Shown here piece by piece: positions 11,983 through 24,371 of a stretch of 64,000 nt of DNA. The stretch's first letter is position 1. Each line of letters opens with the position of its first letter. The notes beneath the pieces are model-generated. The model saw nothing but the letters and a program-made list of their open reading frames with translations, had not been told where the DNA came from and searched no databases. This stretch comes from Vicia villosa. Lineage: Eukaryota > Streptophyta > Magnoliopsida > Fabales > Fabaceae. A program made the position numbers and the translations under genes. Location of the stretch: NCBI RefSeq assembly GCF_029867415.1, contig NW_026705180.1, positions 67,501 through 131,500 of the forward strand. Reading direction: 5' to 3'.

Positions 11983-12649
11983 TAGGGATGTCAACTTGCT
12001 TCGGTTAGCGGGGATCCCCGTGGGGATTCTCCGTTTGGGGCCCCAAAGATGGAGAATTTTCTTCCGCGGGGACGGAGATGAGGAACAAAATTTCCCCGAA
12101 TGTACTTCGGGGACGGGGGTGGCGTAAATATCCCTCGCTCTGTGGAGTCTCCGCCCCGCCTAAAATAACATAATGTCCTTAATTCATATATAATTTTAAA
12201 TTATTATGTAAGTTTATTTGTCATTTCATATAATTAATCTCATACACAAATTTAAAATATATATGTATTGTTAGTAAAAGAGCGAGAACTAAATGATTAT
12301 TTCAATTTTTTTAGTTTTGAAATTTTGGTGGTCATGACACTCAATCTTATAGATTGAATATTGTTAAAACAATATATTTATCATAAAGGAATAATTTCTA
12401 AATTTCTTGTGGTTAGTTTTTGAAGCTTTTACTATTAATTTGGATTAAAATAATAAATAAAAAGTAATGTTTATGGATCTCCGTATGAACCTTGGGGATC
12501 CGTGGGGACCCGCGGGGACGGAAATGGGGGACAAAATCCCCCATAGCGGAGATCCGAAGTGGGGATGGAGAATAGATTCGAGGGCGGGGATATTGTGATG
12601 GAAATGCATCCCCGGCCCCGGCCCCCGGCCCGCCCCATTGACATCTCTT
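11983..12649. mobile_element. hAT-like non-autonomous element, 667 bp
   Basis: The left end TAGGGATGTCAAC and the right end (reverse complement AAGAGATGTCAAT) are inverted. They are flanked by GATTCACT (11975-11982) and CATTCACT (12650-12657), an 8-bp target duplication with one mismatch. Both subterminal regions are rich in GGGGATCCCCG-type GC clusters around an AT-rich core. No transposase is present. A second element with similar architecture lies at 13937. Confidence 0.7.
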
Positions 12650-12859
12650 CATTCACTTCACAAGCGTTTTGCATTTTATTGTAAGTGATCTATTAGGATA
12701 TTCCCTTTCTTATAGTATTATTTTGAGTTTGATAACTAAACATTTTGTATTGTCTAAGGTAAGAATTTGAGTTTTTGACAATAAAATGAACAGGAGTTAT
12801 ACCATACTATCAACTATCAACTGATATCATTAACAAGACAAGTACATAAATGAGTCGTT

Positions 12860-13581
12860 TTTTTTTTTACAGCAAGAAACTAAACCATTTCATTAATGAT
12901 AATATTGTAAATACAAGTAGGTACATCGTTAAAAACATGAAAACTAGCAAGAGATGGAGCCGCCTTAGCCAAAGCATGAGCAACTTCATTAGCTTGTCTT
13001 CTAATGAACTTAACCTGAAAGTTCCTAGTAGAGTGAGTCAGGACCTGATAACAAACTCGAGTAATGGCGCCAAAATCTGAGTCGTTCGGCTTAGGAATAG
13101 TCACACTATCCACTACACTTTTAGAGTCCGACTCGAAAACCACATTATCATAGCCAAGGTCCAAAACCCAATTAATAGCAGCTAAGAGTCCAAGAGCTTC
13201 GCCGGTATCAACATCAGTAATAGGAGAAAACCATTCTGTCCGAGCTGTAATAAAAATACCCTCATCATTTCTGATACAGGTACCTATACCAACCTTGTTG
13301 CTAGAAAAAGATGCATCAATGTTGCATTTTAGCCAACCGGTGGGTGGCTTACACCACTTAGGATCGGTTACCGTTTGATCTATAGGAGAAGCTATGTTCC
13401 TGGCCTGTTGAGCGTCTCGCCAACCTGATAATAGATGCGAACCTCGCAAGCAGATATTATCTGGAGAATCCTCGATTTGATTCCAAAGGGCATTGTTTCT
13501 GCTTTTTCCAAATACTCCACAAGATAGTAGAAAAGACCGCCTGATTTTCATGAGTAGAGACATGCAGAAAAGAAAATACAA
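12860..13581 (-). pseudogene. LINE (non-LTR retrotransposon) 3' end with RNase H domain
   Basis: The 233-residue minus-strand frame ends with a plant LINE-type RNase H domain. WLKCNIDASF carries the first Asp, DTGEALGLLAAINW the Glu, VVFESDSKSVVD the second Asp and ANEVAHALAKAA the conserved His region. The stop codon is followed on the minus strand by a short A-run (T-run at about 12859-12871), consistent with a LINE tail. The reverse transcriptase and endonuclease upstream are absent, so this is a 5'-truncated copy, as usual for target-primed insertion. The RNase H core itself looks uninterrupted. Confidence 0.75.
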
Positions 13582-13936
13582 CAGAACAAAAAATGCAAGT
13601 TTATATTTTTATCTAGTACATTCTTGATAGTTACGATTAAAATCATTGCACGTATGCATAATTTAAATGTTATGAATTACATATCAATGATTGTGAGATG
13701 TTTTTATCACTATATTTTCTACCCCATCTCCCTTATGTTTTCATTTGATGACTTTTTTTTTTAATAAGTGTTATGGTCTTTTCTATGTGAGGCTTCTTTA
13801 ATGGGGAAGGAGATGAGAAAAGGGAATGGTTCTCTCTTGTTTTTTTTTAATTTATATTCATATACATTTTGCCATTAAAAAAAATGAAAACACAAGATCG
13901 CAGAATGTATAAATCCTACGCAATATGCTATGCAAT

Positions 13937-14485
13937 TAGTCATGGCAACCAAACTTATACCTGCGAGTACCCACCCGAACCCGCCTCAAAGTTGATGGAG
14001 AAAACTCGTTTTGACTGAATTTGGGTTTTCCCCGATTATAAAATATGGGGACGAGTCGGATAATGGAGACATTAGTATCCACTCCGAACCTGCTCCGTTT
14101 ATTTCATTATATACATCATTATTTATATTTGAAAATTTATATTATTAAATATGTAGCTAATGTTTTGATAATTTAATTTGTATTTATTATTTAACATATT
14201 TGAAATGTATGTATGAAATTTTTTGAGCTTGTTTTATTTTATTATTTATAATATAATTTGATTTTTAAAAAAATAAATATTTTTATTAAAAAAATTGATT
14301 TTACTAAATGGATGGTGGCGGGATGAGGATACCCGAACCGAATCCGAACTCATTTGGGACGAGTTTGGGTTTTAATTCTCCATCCCTATTTGAGTTTGGG
14401 GCGGGGAACGATAATTGTTTGGGGATTCAGGTTTAGATTTGGGGGAGGTAAAAACCGTCCCCGCCCCGCTCCATTGTAATGCCTA
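13937..14485. mobile_element. hAT-like non-autonomous element, 549 bp
   Basis: The element is flanked by perfect 8-bp repeats TATGCAAT (13929-13936 and 14486-14493). Its left end is TAGTCATGGCAACC and its right end, reverse complemented, TAGGCATTACAATGG. Subterminal regions carry ACCCGAACCCG-like and CGGGGCGGGGACGG-like GC clusters around an AT-rich core, like the element at 11983. It has no coding capacity. Confidence 0.8.
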
Positions 14486-14493
14486 TATGCAAT

Positions 14494-14788
14494 GTTTTTT
14501 TATAAGCAACCGAGATATATTAAAAAGCACCTGGGGTGCTTAACCCAAAGTTACAAACAACAAAAACATAGATTGAGACAAACCCCCAACCAAACAAAAC
14601 TGGCACCAACAATCCATCAAACACTAAAAAAAGGTCTCGAATTGACACGCTTATTCGACCAAGAAAGACTAGAATCAATTTTAAATAACCCCATGAACCA
14701 CTCCAAAGACAACAACTTAATCAATTCCATCCCGTCAAAGTTAGATAAAACACTACCTTTGAAAAGGACTGAAGGATAGAAAAACACT
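14494..14788 (-). mobile_element. LINE 3'-UTR fragment
   Basis: Read on the minus strand, this stretch has TTGGGTTAAGCACCCCAGGT, then CTTTTTAATATATCTCGGTTG and an A-rich end, which resembles the 3' untranslated end of plant L1-type LINEs. The plus-strand 95-residue frame over it is a shadow. The fragment stops at the start of the A1 repeat copy. Confidence 0.4.
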
Positions 14789-15879
14789 TAGATCAACTAC
14801 AATTAACCTAAAATGTTATATCTGAAATTTTGTTTCAATTTTTTTGTTTTGATTGTTTTGATGAAGTTATTATATCTGAACATTTTCACAATAGAAATAC
14901 AAAAAAGTTATATCTAAAGAATGAGTGTGCATACCTTTACAGCTGACTCCGTACCAAGTTCTTTTAGATCATCAAATTTCATCACCTGAAACGATATTTT
15001 GAAAAGCCCCCAGATCAATGGTTGCAAATATTGAACATGTCTATCAATATACAAATTACTGTAACAGCAAAAACAACAGTAATAGAAAGAGAAAAGTTAA
15101 TGAATCAATCATGATAACTTAAACTTCATAGCCACTGAAAACATTCTCATAAGTGGATTGTTTAGCTAGAAATATTAACAACTGTTGGATGATTATAGAA
15201 CAAACTTCAATGAGTAGCAGTGATGATTGTGCCTTAATAAGAAACCGTCTTTTAAAAAGCATGTTTCAATTATATTCTTATCAACTAGAAACTCATATTG
15301 CAAGGGTGAAATAGTTTGATTAGAATCATGAAGAAAATCTCATCTAAATTTGCCAAGAAGGAACGGAACATTTAGTATTCAATCTTAGAATCTGAGGATA
15401 TAATTATAAAGTTCTATAAGGCTTTAAGATGAATTTATTCCCCAAAATTGTACTCGAATGGTATTAAATCACAGACTCCGTGTTTCATACTGCAAATTCA
15501 TTCATTGTGAAAGATTGAAGAGCTTAAAAACTGGAAATTTGATCCACTTTTGTTAAAAGAAGAGTTGTCTAAGATGGTTTCAATTTCAGGCATACTAGTG
15601 ATTAGGCACACTACTTTGTATGTTATTTAAAGAACCTCAAGGTAAAATTCGACCTTATGGTTTTGTGATGCAGACTTTTTTACTACATTTTATGCAAAAC
15701 TTCAAGAAGCATACTACCTTAGGCTTATACTTATAAGGAAAATATGAGTTTTAGTGACCTATAACCCTATAGAGTTGAAGTTGAATATTTAACTTAGTGA
15801 CATCAACCATTAAATTGTTTGAGATGTTGTATGACCAATTCTACACATCTACTCCTTCAAAGGAAAATTGGGTTAGAAT
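14789..15879 (+). repeat. Repeat A, copy 1 (hAT left-arm segment, truncated)
   Basis: This is the first of three copies of a 1.09-kb non-coding segment (others at 17038-18125 and 19286-20376), about 98% alike by eye. Its last bases are GGTTAGAAT, directly followed by the hAT terminal sequence at 15880. Copy 3 ends with the same bases but continues without a terminus. Confidence 0.85.
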
Positions 15880-17037
15880 TAGGGCTGTTCAAGAGAACCG
15901 CCGAACCAAACCGAACTGTCGAGCCGAACCGAACTGAAGTTAAATTAACTGAACCATTATTAATGGTTAGTGAACCGAACTTATATTTTATTAATGGTTT
16001 TAGAACCGAATCGATAAGCAATTAACCCCTTTGAATTTAGTTCCGAACTGAACCGTTAAAACTTTAGTTTCCAATTTTTAACTTCTAATAACTTCAAAAC
16101 ACTCAAGCTTCTTAACCTTGAAACTTTGAAGAAAAACTGAAAAATGGTGAAGAACCCTAAACCCCCAAATTGGTGAAGAACCCTAAACCCCCAAATTGGT
16201 GAAGATTCCAAATCTTCAAACCCAGAATTGGTGAAAGAACTAGGTTCATCTCTATCTAGATTCAAAATCGCCTTCTTTCTGAATCTGCAAATCCATTATT
16301 CAAGCTTCTTCTATCTTCGTTTTTCTTCTCCATTGCATCACATTTTACAGGTAGACCCATTTTCCCTAATCACTACTCATCTTTTATTCTTAATCAAAGC
16401 TTATCTTCTACCGTTTTTTTCACCACAGCTTCATGGCTTAACTCAGATTTTTGAACAGCCCTAAATTCCACTACAATTTGCTCTATTGTAAGTAAATTCT
16501 TCTATCCACTTCATGAGTTAAGTTGTTTTGGGTTGTTACAAATTTGATGTTAGAGTTGTTGTTTCCCCAAATCCTATTTTTAGAACCTCTGTAGAAATTT
16601 GATGTTATCATCTTCAGTAGTCTTGTTTTGTAGAATTTCAAATAATTTGCGTATGAAAACATAAAGAACATATCATATGTTAGGAGAAGGAGGGATGTAT
16701 TTAGGCTTATACTTTTTCTCTCTTTTTAACTCAAACTACAGCTGCCAAAAGATCTTAATTGCACACAACAGGTAAAAGCTTAACTTAAGTGAAATAAGCT
16801 AAGAATGACTTAATTTGTTCTTGTGGCTAAATTAAACTATTGGAATTGAATTACTAAGGTTGTATTACAGGTGCATAGTCTACTCAAATATGCGTTGAAA
16901 AAAATTGTTTAATCACTAGGAACAGGGCTTAGAGTTTAGAACTTAAGTTTTCCCCTCCTGTTTATATTTTCCAGCAGCCTAACAAAGAACAACAAGTGGT
17001 TAGGTTTCTAGATGTTACACCTAGGTTATGTGATCCT
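15880..17037 (+). repeat. Repeat B, copy 1: hAT left terminus plus leader
   Basis: It starts with TAGGGCTGTTCA, the inverse of the right terminus at 26762-26773, followed by clustered GAACCG/CCGAAC motifs, typical subterminal transposase-binding repeats of hAT elements. It also has a 29-bp tandem duplication with AACCCTAAACCC. Another inverted copy of the terminus, TGAACAGCCCTA, lies at 16452-16463. A splice-donor-like GTAAGT (about 16489) suggests this is the leader of the transposase transcript. Confidence 0.75.
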
Positions 17038-18125
17038 AGATTAACTATAATTAACCTAAAATGTTATATCTGAAATTTTGTTTCAATTTTTTTGTTTTGA
17101 TTGTTTTGATGAAGTTATTATATCTGAACATTTTCACAATAGAAATACAAAAAAGTTATATCTAAAGAATGAGTGTGCATACCTTTACAGCTGACTCCGT
17201 ACCAAGTTCTTTTAGATCATCAAATTTCATCACCTGAAACGATATTTTGAAAAGCCCCCAGATCAATGGTTGCAAATATTGAACATGTCTATCAATATAC
17301 AAATTACTGTAACAGCAAAAACAACAATAATAGAAAGAGAAAAGTTAATGAATCAATCATGATAAGTTAAACTTCATAGCCACTAAACACATTCTCATAA
17401 GTGGAATGTTTAGCTAGAAATATTAACAACTGTTGGATGATTATAGAACAAACTTCAATGAGTAGCAGTGATGATTGTGCCTTAATAAGAAACCGTCTTT
17501 TAAAAAGCATGTTTCAATTAGATTCTTATCAACTAGAAACTCATATTGCAAGGGTGAAATAGCTTGATTAGAATCATGAAGAAAATCTCATCTAAATTTG
17601 CCAAGAAGGAACAAAACTTTTAGTATTCAATCTTAGAATCTGAGGATATAATTATAAAGTTCTATAAGGCTTTAAGATGAATTTATTCCCCAAAATTGTA
17701 CTCGAATGGTATTAAACCACAGACTTCGTGTTTCATATTGCAAATTCATTCATTGTGAAGATTGAAGAGCTTAAAAACTGGAAATTTGATCCACTTTTGT
17801 TAAAAGCAGAGTTGTCTAAGATGGTTTCAGTTTCAGGCATACTAGTGATTAGGCACAGTACTTTGTATGTTATTTAAAGGACCTCAAGGTAAAATTCGAC
17901 CTTATGGTTTTGTATGCAGACTTTTTTACTACATTTTATGCAAAACTTCAAGAAGCATACTACCTTAGGCTTATACTTATAAGGAAAATATGAGTTTTAG
18001 TGACCTATAACCCTATAGAGTTGAAGTTGAATATTTAACTTAGTGACATCAACCATTAAATTGTTTGAGATGTTGTATGACCAAATCTACACATCTACTC
18101 CTTCAAAGGAAAATTGGGTTAGAAT
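17038..18125 (+). repeat. Repeat A, copy 2
   Basis: This is the second copy of segment A. It again ends GTTAGAAT immediately before a hAT left terminus (18126). Confidence 0.9.
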
Positions 18126-19285
18126 TAGGGCTGTTCAAGAGAACCGCCGAACCAAACCGAACTGTCAAACCGAACCGAACTGAAGTTAAATTAATTGAAC
18201 CACCATTATTAATGGTTAGTGAACCGAACTTATATTTTATTAATGGTTTTAGAACCGAACCGATAAGCAATTAACCCCTTTGAATTTAGTTCCGAACCGA
18301 ACCGTTAAAACTTTAGTTTCAAATTTGTAACTTCTAATAACTTCAAAACACTCAAGCTTCTTAACCTTGAAACTTTGAAGAAAAACTGAAAAATGGTGAA
18401 GAACCCTAAACCCCCAAATTGGTGAAGAACCCTAAACCCCCAAATCGGTGAAGATTCTAAATCTTCAAACCCAGAATTGGTGAAAGAACTAGGTTCATCT
18501 CTATCTAGATTCGAAATCGCCTTCTTTCTGAATCTGCAAATCCATTATTCAAGCTTCTTCTATCTTCGTTTTTCTTCTCCATTGCATCACGTTTTACAGG
18601 TAGACCCATTTTCCCTAATCACTACTCATCTTTTATTCTTAATCAAAGCTTATCTTCTACCGTTTTTTTCACCACAGCTTCATGGTTTAACTCAGATTTT
18701 TGAACAGCCCTAAATTCCACTACAATTTGCTCTATTGTAAGTAAATTCTTCTATCCACTTCATGAGTTAAGTTGTTTTGGGTTGTTACAATTTTGATGTT
18801 AGAGTTGTTATTTCCCCAAATCCTATTTTAAGAACCTCTGTAGAAATTTGATGTTATCATCTTCAGTAGTCTTGTTTTGTAGAATTTCAAATAATTTGCG
18901 TATGAAAACATAAAGAACATATCATATGTTAGGAGAAGGAGGGATGTATTTAGGCTTCTACTTTTTCTCTCTTTTTAACTCAAACTACAGCTGCCAAAAG
19001 ATCTTAATTGCACACAACAGGTATAAGCTTAACTTAAGTGAAATAAGCTAAGAATGACTTAATTTGTTCTTGTGGCTAAATTAAACTATTGGAATTGAAT
19101 TACTACGGTTGTATTACAGGTGCATAGTCTACTCAAATATGCGTTAAAAAAAATTGTTTAATCACTAGGAACAAGGCTTAGAGTTTAGAACTTAAGTTTT
19201 CCCCTCCTGTTTATATTTTCCAGCAGCCTAACAAAGAACAACAAGTGGTTAGGTTTCTAGATGTTACACCTAGGTTATGTGATCC
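18126..19285 (+). repeat. Repeat B, copy 2: hAT left terminus plus leader
   Basis: This is the second copy of B, 1160 bp, including the left terminus (18126-18137), GAACCG subterminal motifs and the internal inverted terminus copy at 18701-18712. It is probably the left end of the copy that still connects to the transposase. Confidence 0.85.
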
Positions 19286-20376
19286 TAGATCAACTACAAT
19301 TAACCTAAAATGTTATATCTGAAATTTTGTTTCAATTTTTTTGTTTTGATTGTTTTGATGAAGTTATTATATCTGAACATTTTCACAATAGAAATACAAA
19401 AAAGTTATATCTAAAGAATGAGTGTGCATACCTTTACAGCTGACTCCGTACCAAGTTCTTTTAGATCATCAAATTTCATCACCTGAAACGATATTTTGAA
19501 AAGCCCCCAGATCAATGGTTGCAAATATTGAACATGTCTATCAATACACAAATTACTGTAACAGCAAAAACAACAATAATAGAAAGAGAAAAGTTAATGA
19601 ATCAATCATGATAAGTTAAACTTCATAGCCACTGAACACATTCTCATTAGTGGAATGTTTAGCTAGAAATATTAACAACTGTTGGATGATTATAGAACAA
19701 ACTTCAATGAGTAGCAGTGATGATTGTGCCTTAATAAGAAACCGTCTTTTAAAAAGCATGTTTCAATTATATTCTTATCAACTAGAAACTCATATTGCAA
19801 GGGTGAAATAGTTTGATTAGAATCATGAAGAAAATCTCATCTAAATTTGCCAAGAAGGAACGAAACATTTAGTATTCAATCTTAGAATCTGAGGATATAA
19901 TTATAAAGTTCTATAAGGCTTTAAGATGAATTTATTCCCCAAAATTGTACTCGAATGGTATTAAATCATAGACTCCGTGTTTTATACTGCAAATTCATTC
20001 ATTGTGAAAGATTGAAGAGCTTAAAAACTGGAAATTTGATCCACTTTTGTTAAAAGCAGAGTTGTCTAAGATGGTTTCAGTTTCAGGCATACTAGTGATT
20101 AGGCACAGTACTTTGTATGTTATTTAAAGAACCTCAAGGTAAAATTCGACCTTATGGTTTTGTGATGCAGACTTTTTTACTACATTTTATGCAAAACTTC
20201 AAGAAGCATACTACCTTAGGCTTATACTTATAAGGAAAATATGAGTTTTAGTGACCTATAACCCTATAGAGTTGAAGTTGAATATTTAACTTAGTGACAT
20301 CAACCATTAAATTGTTTGAGATGTTGTATGGCCAATTCTACACATCTACTCCTGCAAAGGAAAATTGGGTTAGAAT
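19286..20376 (+). repeat. Repeat A, copy 3
   Basis: This is the third copy of segment A. After GTTAGAAT it runs on into GTTGAGAAG without a terminus, so it represents the uninterrupted state of the junction. Confidence 0.9.
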
Positions 20377-21006
20377 GTTGAGAAGAATTTAAGTGTTCTA
20401 GAAGATATTGAATGATAGTTTGAGCTTTTGAGCTAAGGAAGGTTCCTTTACTATCTGTCATCTGATTAATTAGTTGTGTTGTATATGCTCGTTGTCTCCG
20501 GTACGGCCTTTGCCAAATGTACCTACACTTGTATAGGAATTTTAGTTGTCTAATTTATGGTATTGGCTGTCAACATTAACTTAGTTTTTTTTCTTGGAAT
20601 CAGCCATGCTATCTGGAGCCAATGGTTGAATTTAATGGTTGCAGTTTTGCAATAAGTTGCAGTTTTGCTATAAAAAGTCAAGCATCATCCAAAAAGGATA
20701 GTTAGGTATAAGGTTGCCTCTCTCAATCTCACCAAGTACTCTCTTGGTTTTTCCTCATCAGTGAAATGGTTTGAATTAAATTTGGGAATAGTTAGTTATA
20801 TGTTTAATGCAATCATGTAATTTAAAAACAATGCTTAGTAGTTAGCCACTGTTAATAAAGTTGTACAGTCAGTTAGTTTGTTATGGTAGAATGCAATTGG
20901 CACATTGAAATCGTGTACATTTCTTCAAAAGAGTAGATGAATTTTGAGTGGGTTTCATCTTTTGTATAGTTTATACTTAATGAATTTTGAGAAAGTAGCT
21001 ATATAT

Positions 21007-22232
21007 TAGGGGTGACAATTGGATCCATTAAGCTAAAATCCATCCAATCCATCCACCAAATAAAAAATTAGTTAATGGATGGATTAAATCCATCCATTTA
21101 TATACATGGATGGATCCAATCCATCCAACACATTTTGATAATCCAATGGATTATTTTTATTTTATACTTTAAATGGTTTAAATTATTTACGAGTTTCTTC
21201 AGAAAATTGAAAAATTGAGTTTTTTTCCGAAAAAACGAAAAAATCGTGTATTTACGAAAAACGAAAAAATCCAGTTTTTTCGGGAAAACAAAAAAATCGA
21301 GTTTTTTCGGAAAGACAAAAAAAATCGTATTTTTTTTCAGAAAAATAAAAAAATCGAGTTTTTTCAGAAAAACGAAAAAACCGAGTTTTTCTGAAAAACG
21401 AAAAAATCGAGTTTTTTTCTGAAAAACGAAAAAGTCGGGTTTTTTTTGGGAAAACGAAAAAATCGAGTTTTTTTGGGGAAACCGGAAAAAGTTGAATTTT
21501 TTTTCAGAAAACGAAAAAAATCGAGTTTTTTCGAAAAAATGAAATAAGTCGAGATTTTTTTGGGAAAACGAAAAAATCGTGTTTTTTTTTCAGAAAAACG
21601 AAAAAAATCGAGTTTTTTCGAAAAACGGAAAAATCGTGTTTTTTCGAAAAACTGAAAAAATCGAGTTTTTTTCGAAAAATGAAAAAAACCAAGATTTTTT
21701 GGGGGGAAAACGAAAAAAAATCGAATTTTTTTCGGAAATACGAAAAAAGTCGAGTTTTGTTTTGGAAAAACGAAAAAATCGAGTCTTTTTCAGAAAAACG
21801 AAAAATTGAGTTTTTTTTAGAAAAACGAAAAAATTGAGTTTTTTCGAAAAAACGAAAAATCAAGTTTTTTTTTGGAAAAACGAGAAATCGAGTTTTTTTT
21901 GAAAAAATGAAAAATTCAAATTTTTTCGGAAGAACGGAAAATAATATATTTTTCAGAAAAACGAAAAAACTATTTTAAAATACGTAAATTATTATTTTTA
22001 TGAAATTTTAAAAAAAATAAAATATTTTTAATTATCTTTTGGATGGATGGATATCCATCCATTAGAAATTTGTTAATGGATGGATTAGATGGATTTTATT
22101 CCTTAATGGATGAATTGGATTGGATTTTTATTTAGAGAGTTTAATGGATTGTAATGGATTAATGGATTGGTTTGATCCATCCATTAAGGATCCAATCCAT
22201 ATCCATCCAATCCATCCATTTTGCCACCCCTA
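21007..22232. mobile_element. Nested non-autonomous hAT element, 1226 bp
   Basis: The termini TAGGGGTGACAATTGG and (right, reverse complement) TAGGGGTGGCAAAATGG are flanked by a perfect 8-bp duplication CTATATAT (20999-21006, 22233-22240). The ends carry many ATGGATGGAT/CCATCCAT motifs. The middle, 21200-21970, is an array of short AAACGAAAAAATCGAGTTTTT-like units. Frames on both strands in this array are low-complexity artefacts. It sits inside the larger hAT element and is therefore younger. Confidence 0.9.
21200..21970. repeat. Degenerate inverted-unit minisatellite in the nested hAT
   Basis: About twenty variable units of 28-40 bp alternate A-rich (CGAAAAAATCGAG) and T-rich (TTTTTTTC) halves, so each unit is itself nearly self-complementary. 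Units differ in homopolymer lengths. There is no coding content. Confidence 0.85.
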
Positions 22233-22404
22233 CTATATATCATTGATGACAAAGAAAATAGAGTAGATGTAAACAATTTATTAATTATATATATCACTGG
22301 TTAATTGGTTTTCAATTTTTCATCAATTAGTTGATTTCCTTCACTTTCAAAATCTACATTGATCAATATGTTTTTTTTAATTATTCTATTGATTTTTTTA
22401 TTAG

Positions 22405-24371
22405 ATGACGGAGAATACAATTCCTACGACCTCGGATGTCCCTCATGAATAAACTACATTGCCACCACATCCCAATGAAAAAAAGCGCCAATTGCGGTCT
22501 GATATGTGGAACCACTTCACCATAGTGGAAGGTGATGAGAAAAAAGCTAAATGTCAATACTGTGGAGTCTTAATTAAGTATAGTAATGGAACAAGTACTA
22601 TGCGGACACATCTAGGTAGATGTACTGTTTACGATAATGATAAAACCCAACCAAACAAAAGGAGAAAAACCACTTCAGACGGGAAAGTAGTTTGTTCGCC
22701 AAGATATTCTAAATTTGATCAAGAGGATTGTCGAGCGCTACTTGTGAAAACATTTGTGTGTGCTGAGCTTCCATTTTGTTTTGTGGAGAATGAAATGTTT
22801 AGAAAGCTATTAATCACCTTGCAACCTCGGTTTTCTATCCCATCATGGTCTACATTGAGGCGTGATATTTGGGCGCTCTACCTTGAAGAAAAGGAGAAAT
22901 TGAAAAAATTATTGCCAAATTATGGAAGAGTTTATTTGACCACCGACAGTTGGACTTCAACTCAAAACTTAAGTTACATGAGTTTGACCGTGCATTTTGT
23001 AGATAGTGAGAAAATCATCAACTTTTGTCAAATCACGGGGCACTCGGGTCACATGATTGGGAAATATATTGATGATTACTTAAGAAGTTGGGGGTTGAGT
23101 CAAGTCTTGACCATAACGGTTGACAATGCATTAGCAAACACCTGTATAATTAACTATCTAAGCATAAGGATGGGGTCTTGGAATAATCTTGTTTTGAATG
23201 GGGAATTTGTCCACATGCGTTGTTGTACGAATATTTTGAATTTAATTGTAAAATCGGGATTGAAGGAGGATAAAAGTTGCATAAAAAAAATATGTCATGC
23301 AGTTAAATATGTCAAATCTTCTCCTAGCAGACTAGCCAAATTTATGGAATATGCAGTGAAGGAAAAAGTTACATACAAAGGTGTTGTTATCCTTGATGTT
23401 GAAACCAGATGGAATTCAACTTATTTAATGTTGAAGGCTGCCTTACAGTATCAAAAATCTTTTGACTTGTTCTATGCACGAGATAAGACATTTCGTGAAG
23501 AAATGGACAACACAAATGGGGGAGTTAAGAAAGAGGATTGGATATATGTTGCATCAGTGCTTCCCTTGCTTGAGATGTTTTACAAATCTACAAATCGTTT
23601 GTCTGGATCATTATATGTCACTAGTGCTTCATATATGGCAGAGGTATTCTCTATTGGAAAGGGGATCAACAAGTATTTAGAGAGTGACAATGAGCACATT
23701 AAAAACACGGCAGAGAAGATGAAATGCAAATTCAACAAGTATTGGAGAAATCCGGACACAATAAACATCTTACGGTTGATTGCTTTTGTTCTTGATCCAA
23801 GGGTGAAATTATCTATTGCGGAGTTTTATATTAGTCTTTTATATGCTGACACTGGAAATGTTGATGATCTAAAGAAAAAAATTGAAGTCTTCTCTTTCAG
23901 AACTTTATGCTCAATATCGAGGTGTTGATGACTCTCAATCTAGCCAACTAGACACACCACCGAATGAGGACGATGATGATAATATTTTCTGTCACTACAG
24001 TCAAGAAACTGAGCATAAGTTTGATCTTAAGAGTGAAATTGAATCATATCTACAAGAAAGCACGAGTACCATACAATAAAGGAGCTGAATTTGACATCTT
24101 GGGATGGTGGAAAGCCAACTTAACTCGATATCCTGTTTTGGCAAGCATAGCTCGAGAAGTGTTGGTTATTCCCGCCTCTACTGTAGCTTCAGAATCTGCT
24201 TTTAGCACGGGTGGAAGGGTTGTTAGTGATTATCGCACTTGTCTAACACCTAAAATGGTGGAAGCGCTTGTTTGCACGCAAGATTGGTTGAAAGGAAAAC
24301 CCATCTCCTTATTTTCTGAGGAGGACCTTGATGAGATCCATCAATTAGAGCAAGGTAAATCAATTTTCTAA
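22405..24371 (+). pseudogene. hAT transposase (BED finger, RICESLEEPER-like), broken
   Basis: The long frame 22459-23928 starts with a BED-type zinc finger (CQYC ... HLGRC), then the hAT catalytic core including LTTDSWTS, the CCTNILNLIV segment and LDVETRWNSTYLML. A second and third frame carry SSLSELYAQYRGVDD and the C-terminal dimerisation domain: FDILGWWKAN, PASTVASESAFSTGGRV and LTPKMVEALVCTQDWL. The likely original ATG is 22405, right after an acceptor-like TTATTAG, but an in-frame TAA follows at codon 16. Two further frame changes lie near 23880 (A-run) and 24055. The family cuts and pastes elements with 8-bp target duplications. With three disruptions this copy is not expected to be active. 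Confidence 0.85.

Noticed and set aside
14492..14779. 95-residue plus-strand frame
   Set aside because: Overlaps a LINE 3' end read on the other strand and a hAT target duplication; no protein features.
15880..16463. Treating this as a separate 584-bp MITE
   Set aside because: The flanking octamers GTTAGAAT and AATTCCAC do not match, and the segment after it is co-duplicated as part of B.
21504..21863. 119-residue Phe/Ser/Lys-rich minus-strand frame and its 76-residue plus-strand partner
   Set aside because: Both translate the A/T minisatellite inside the nested hAT element; low complexity and no start context.
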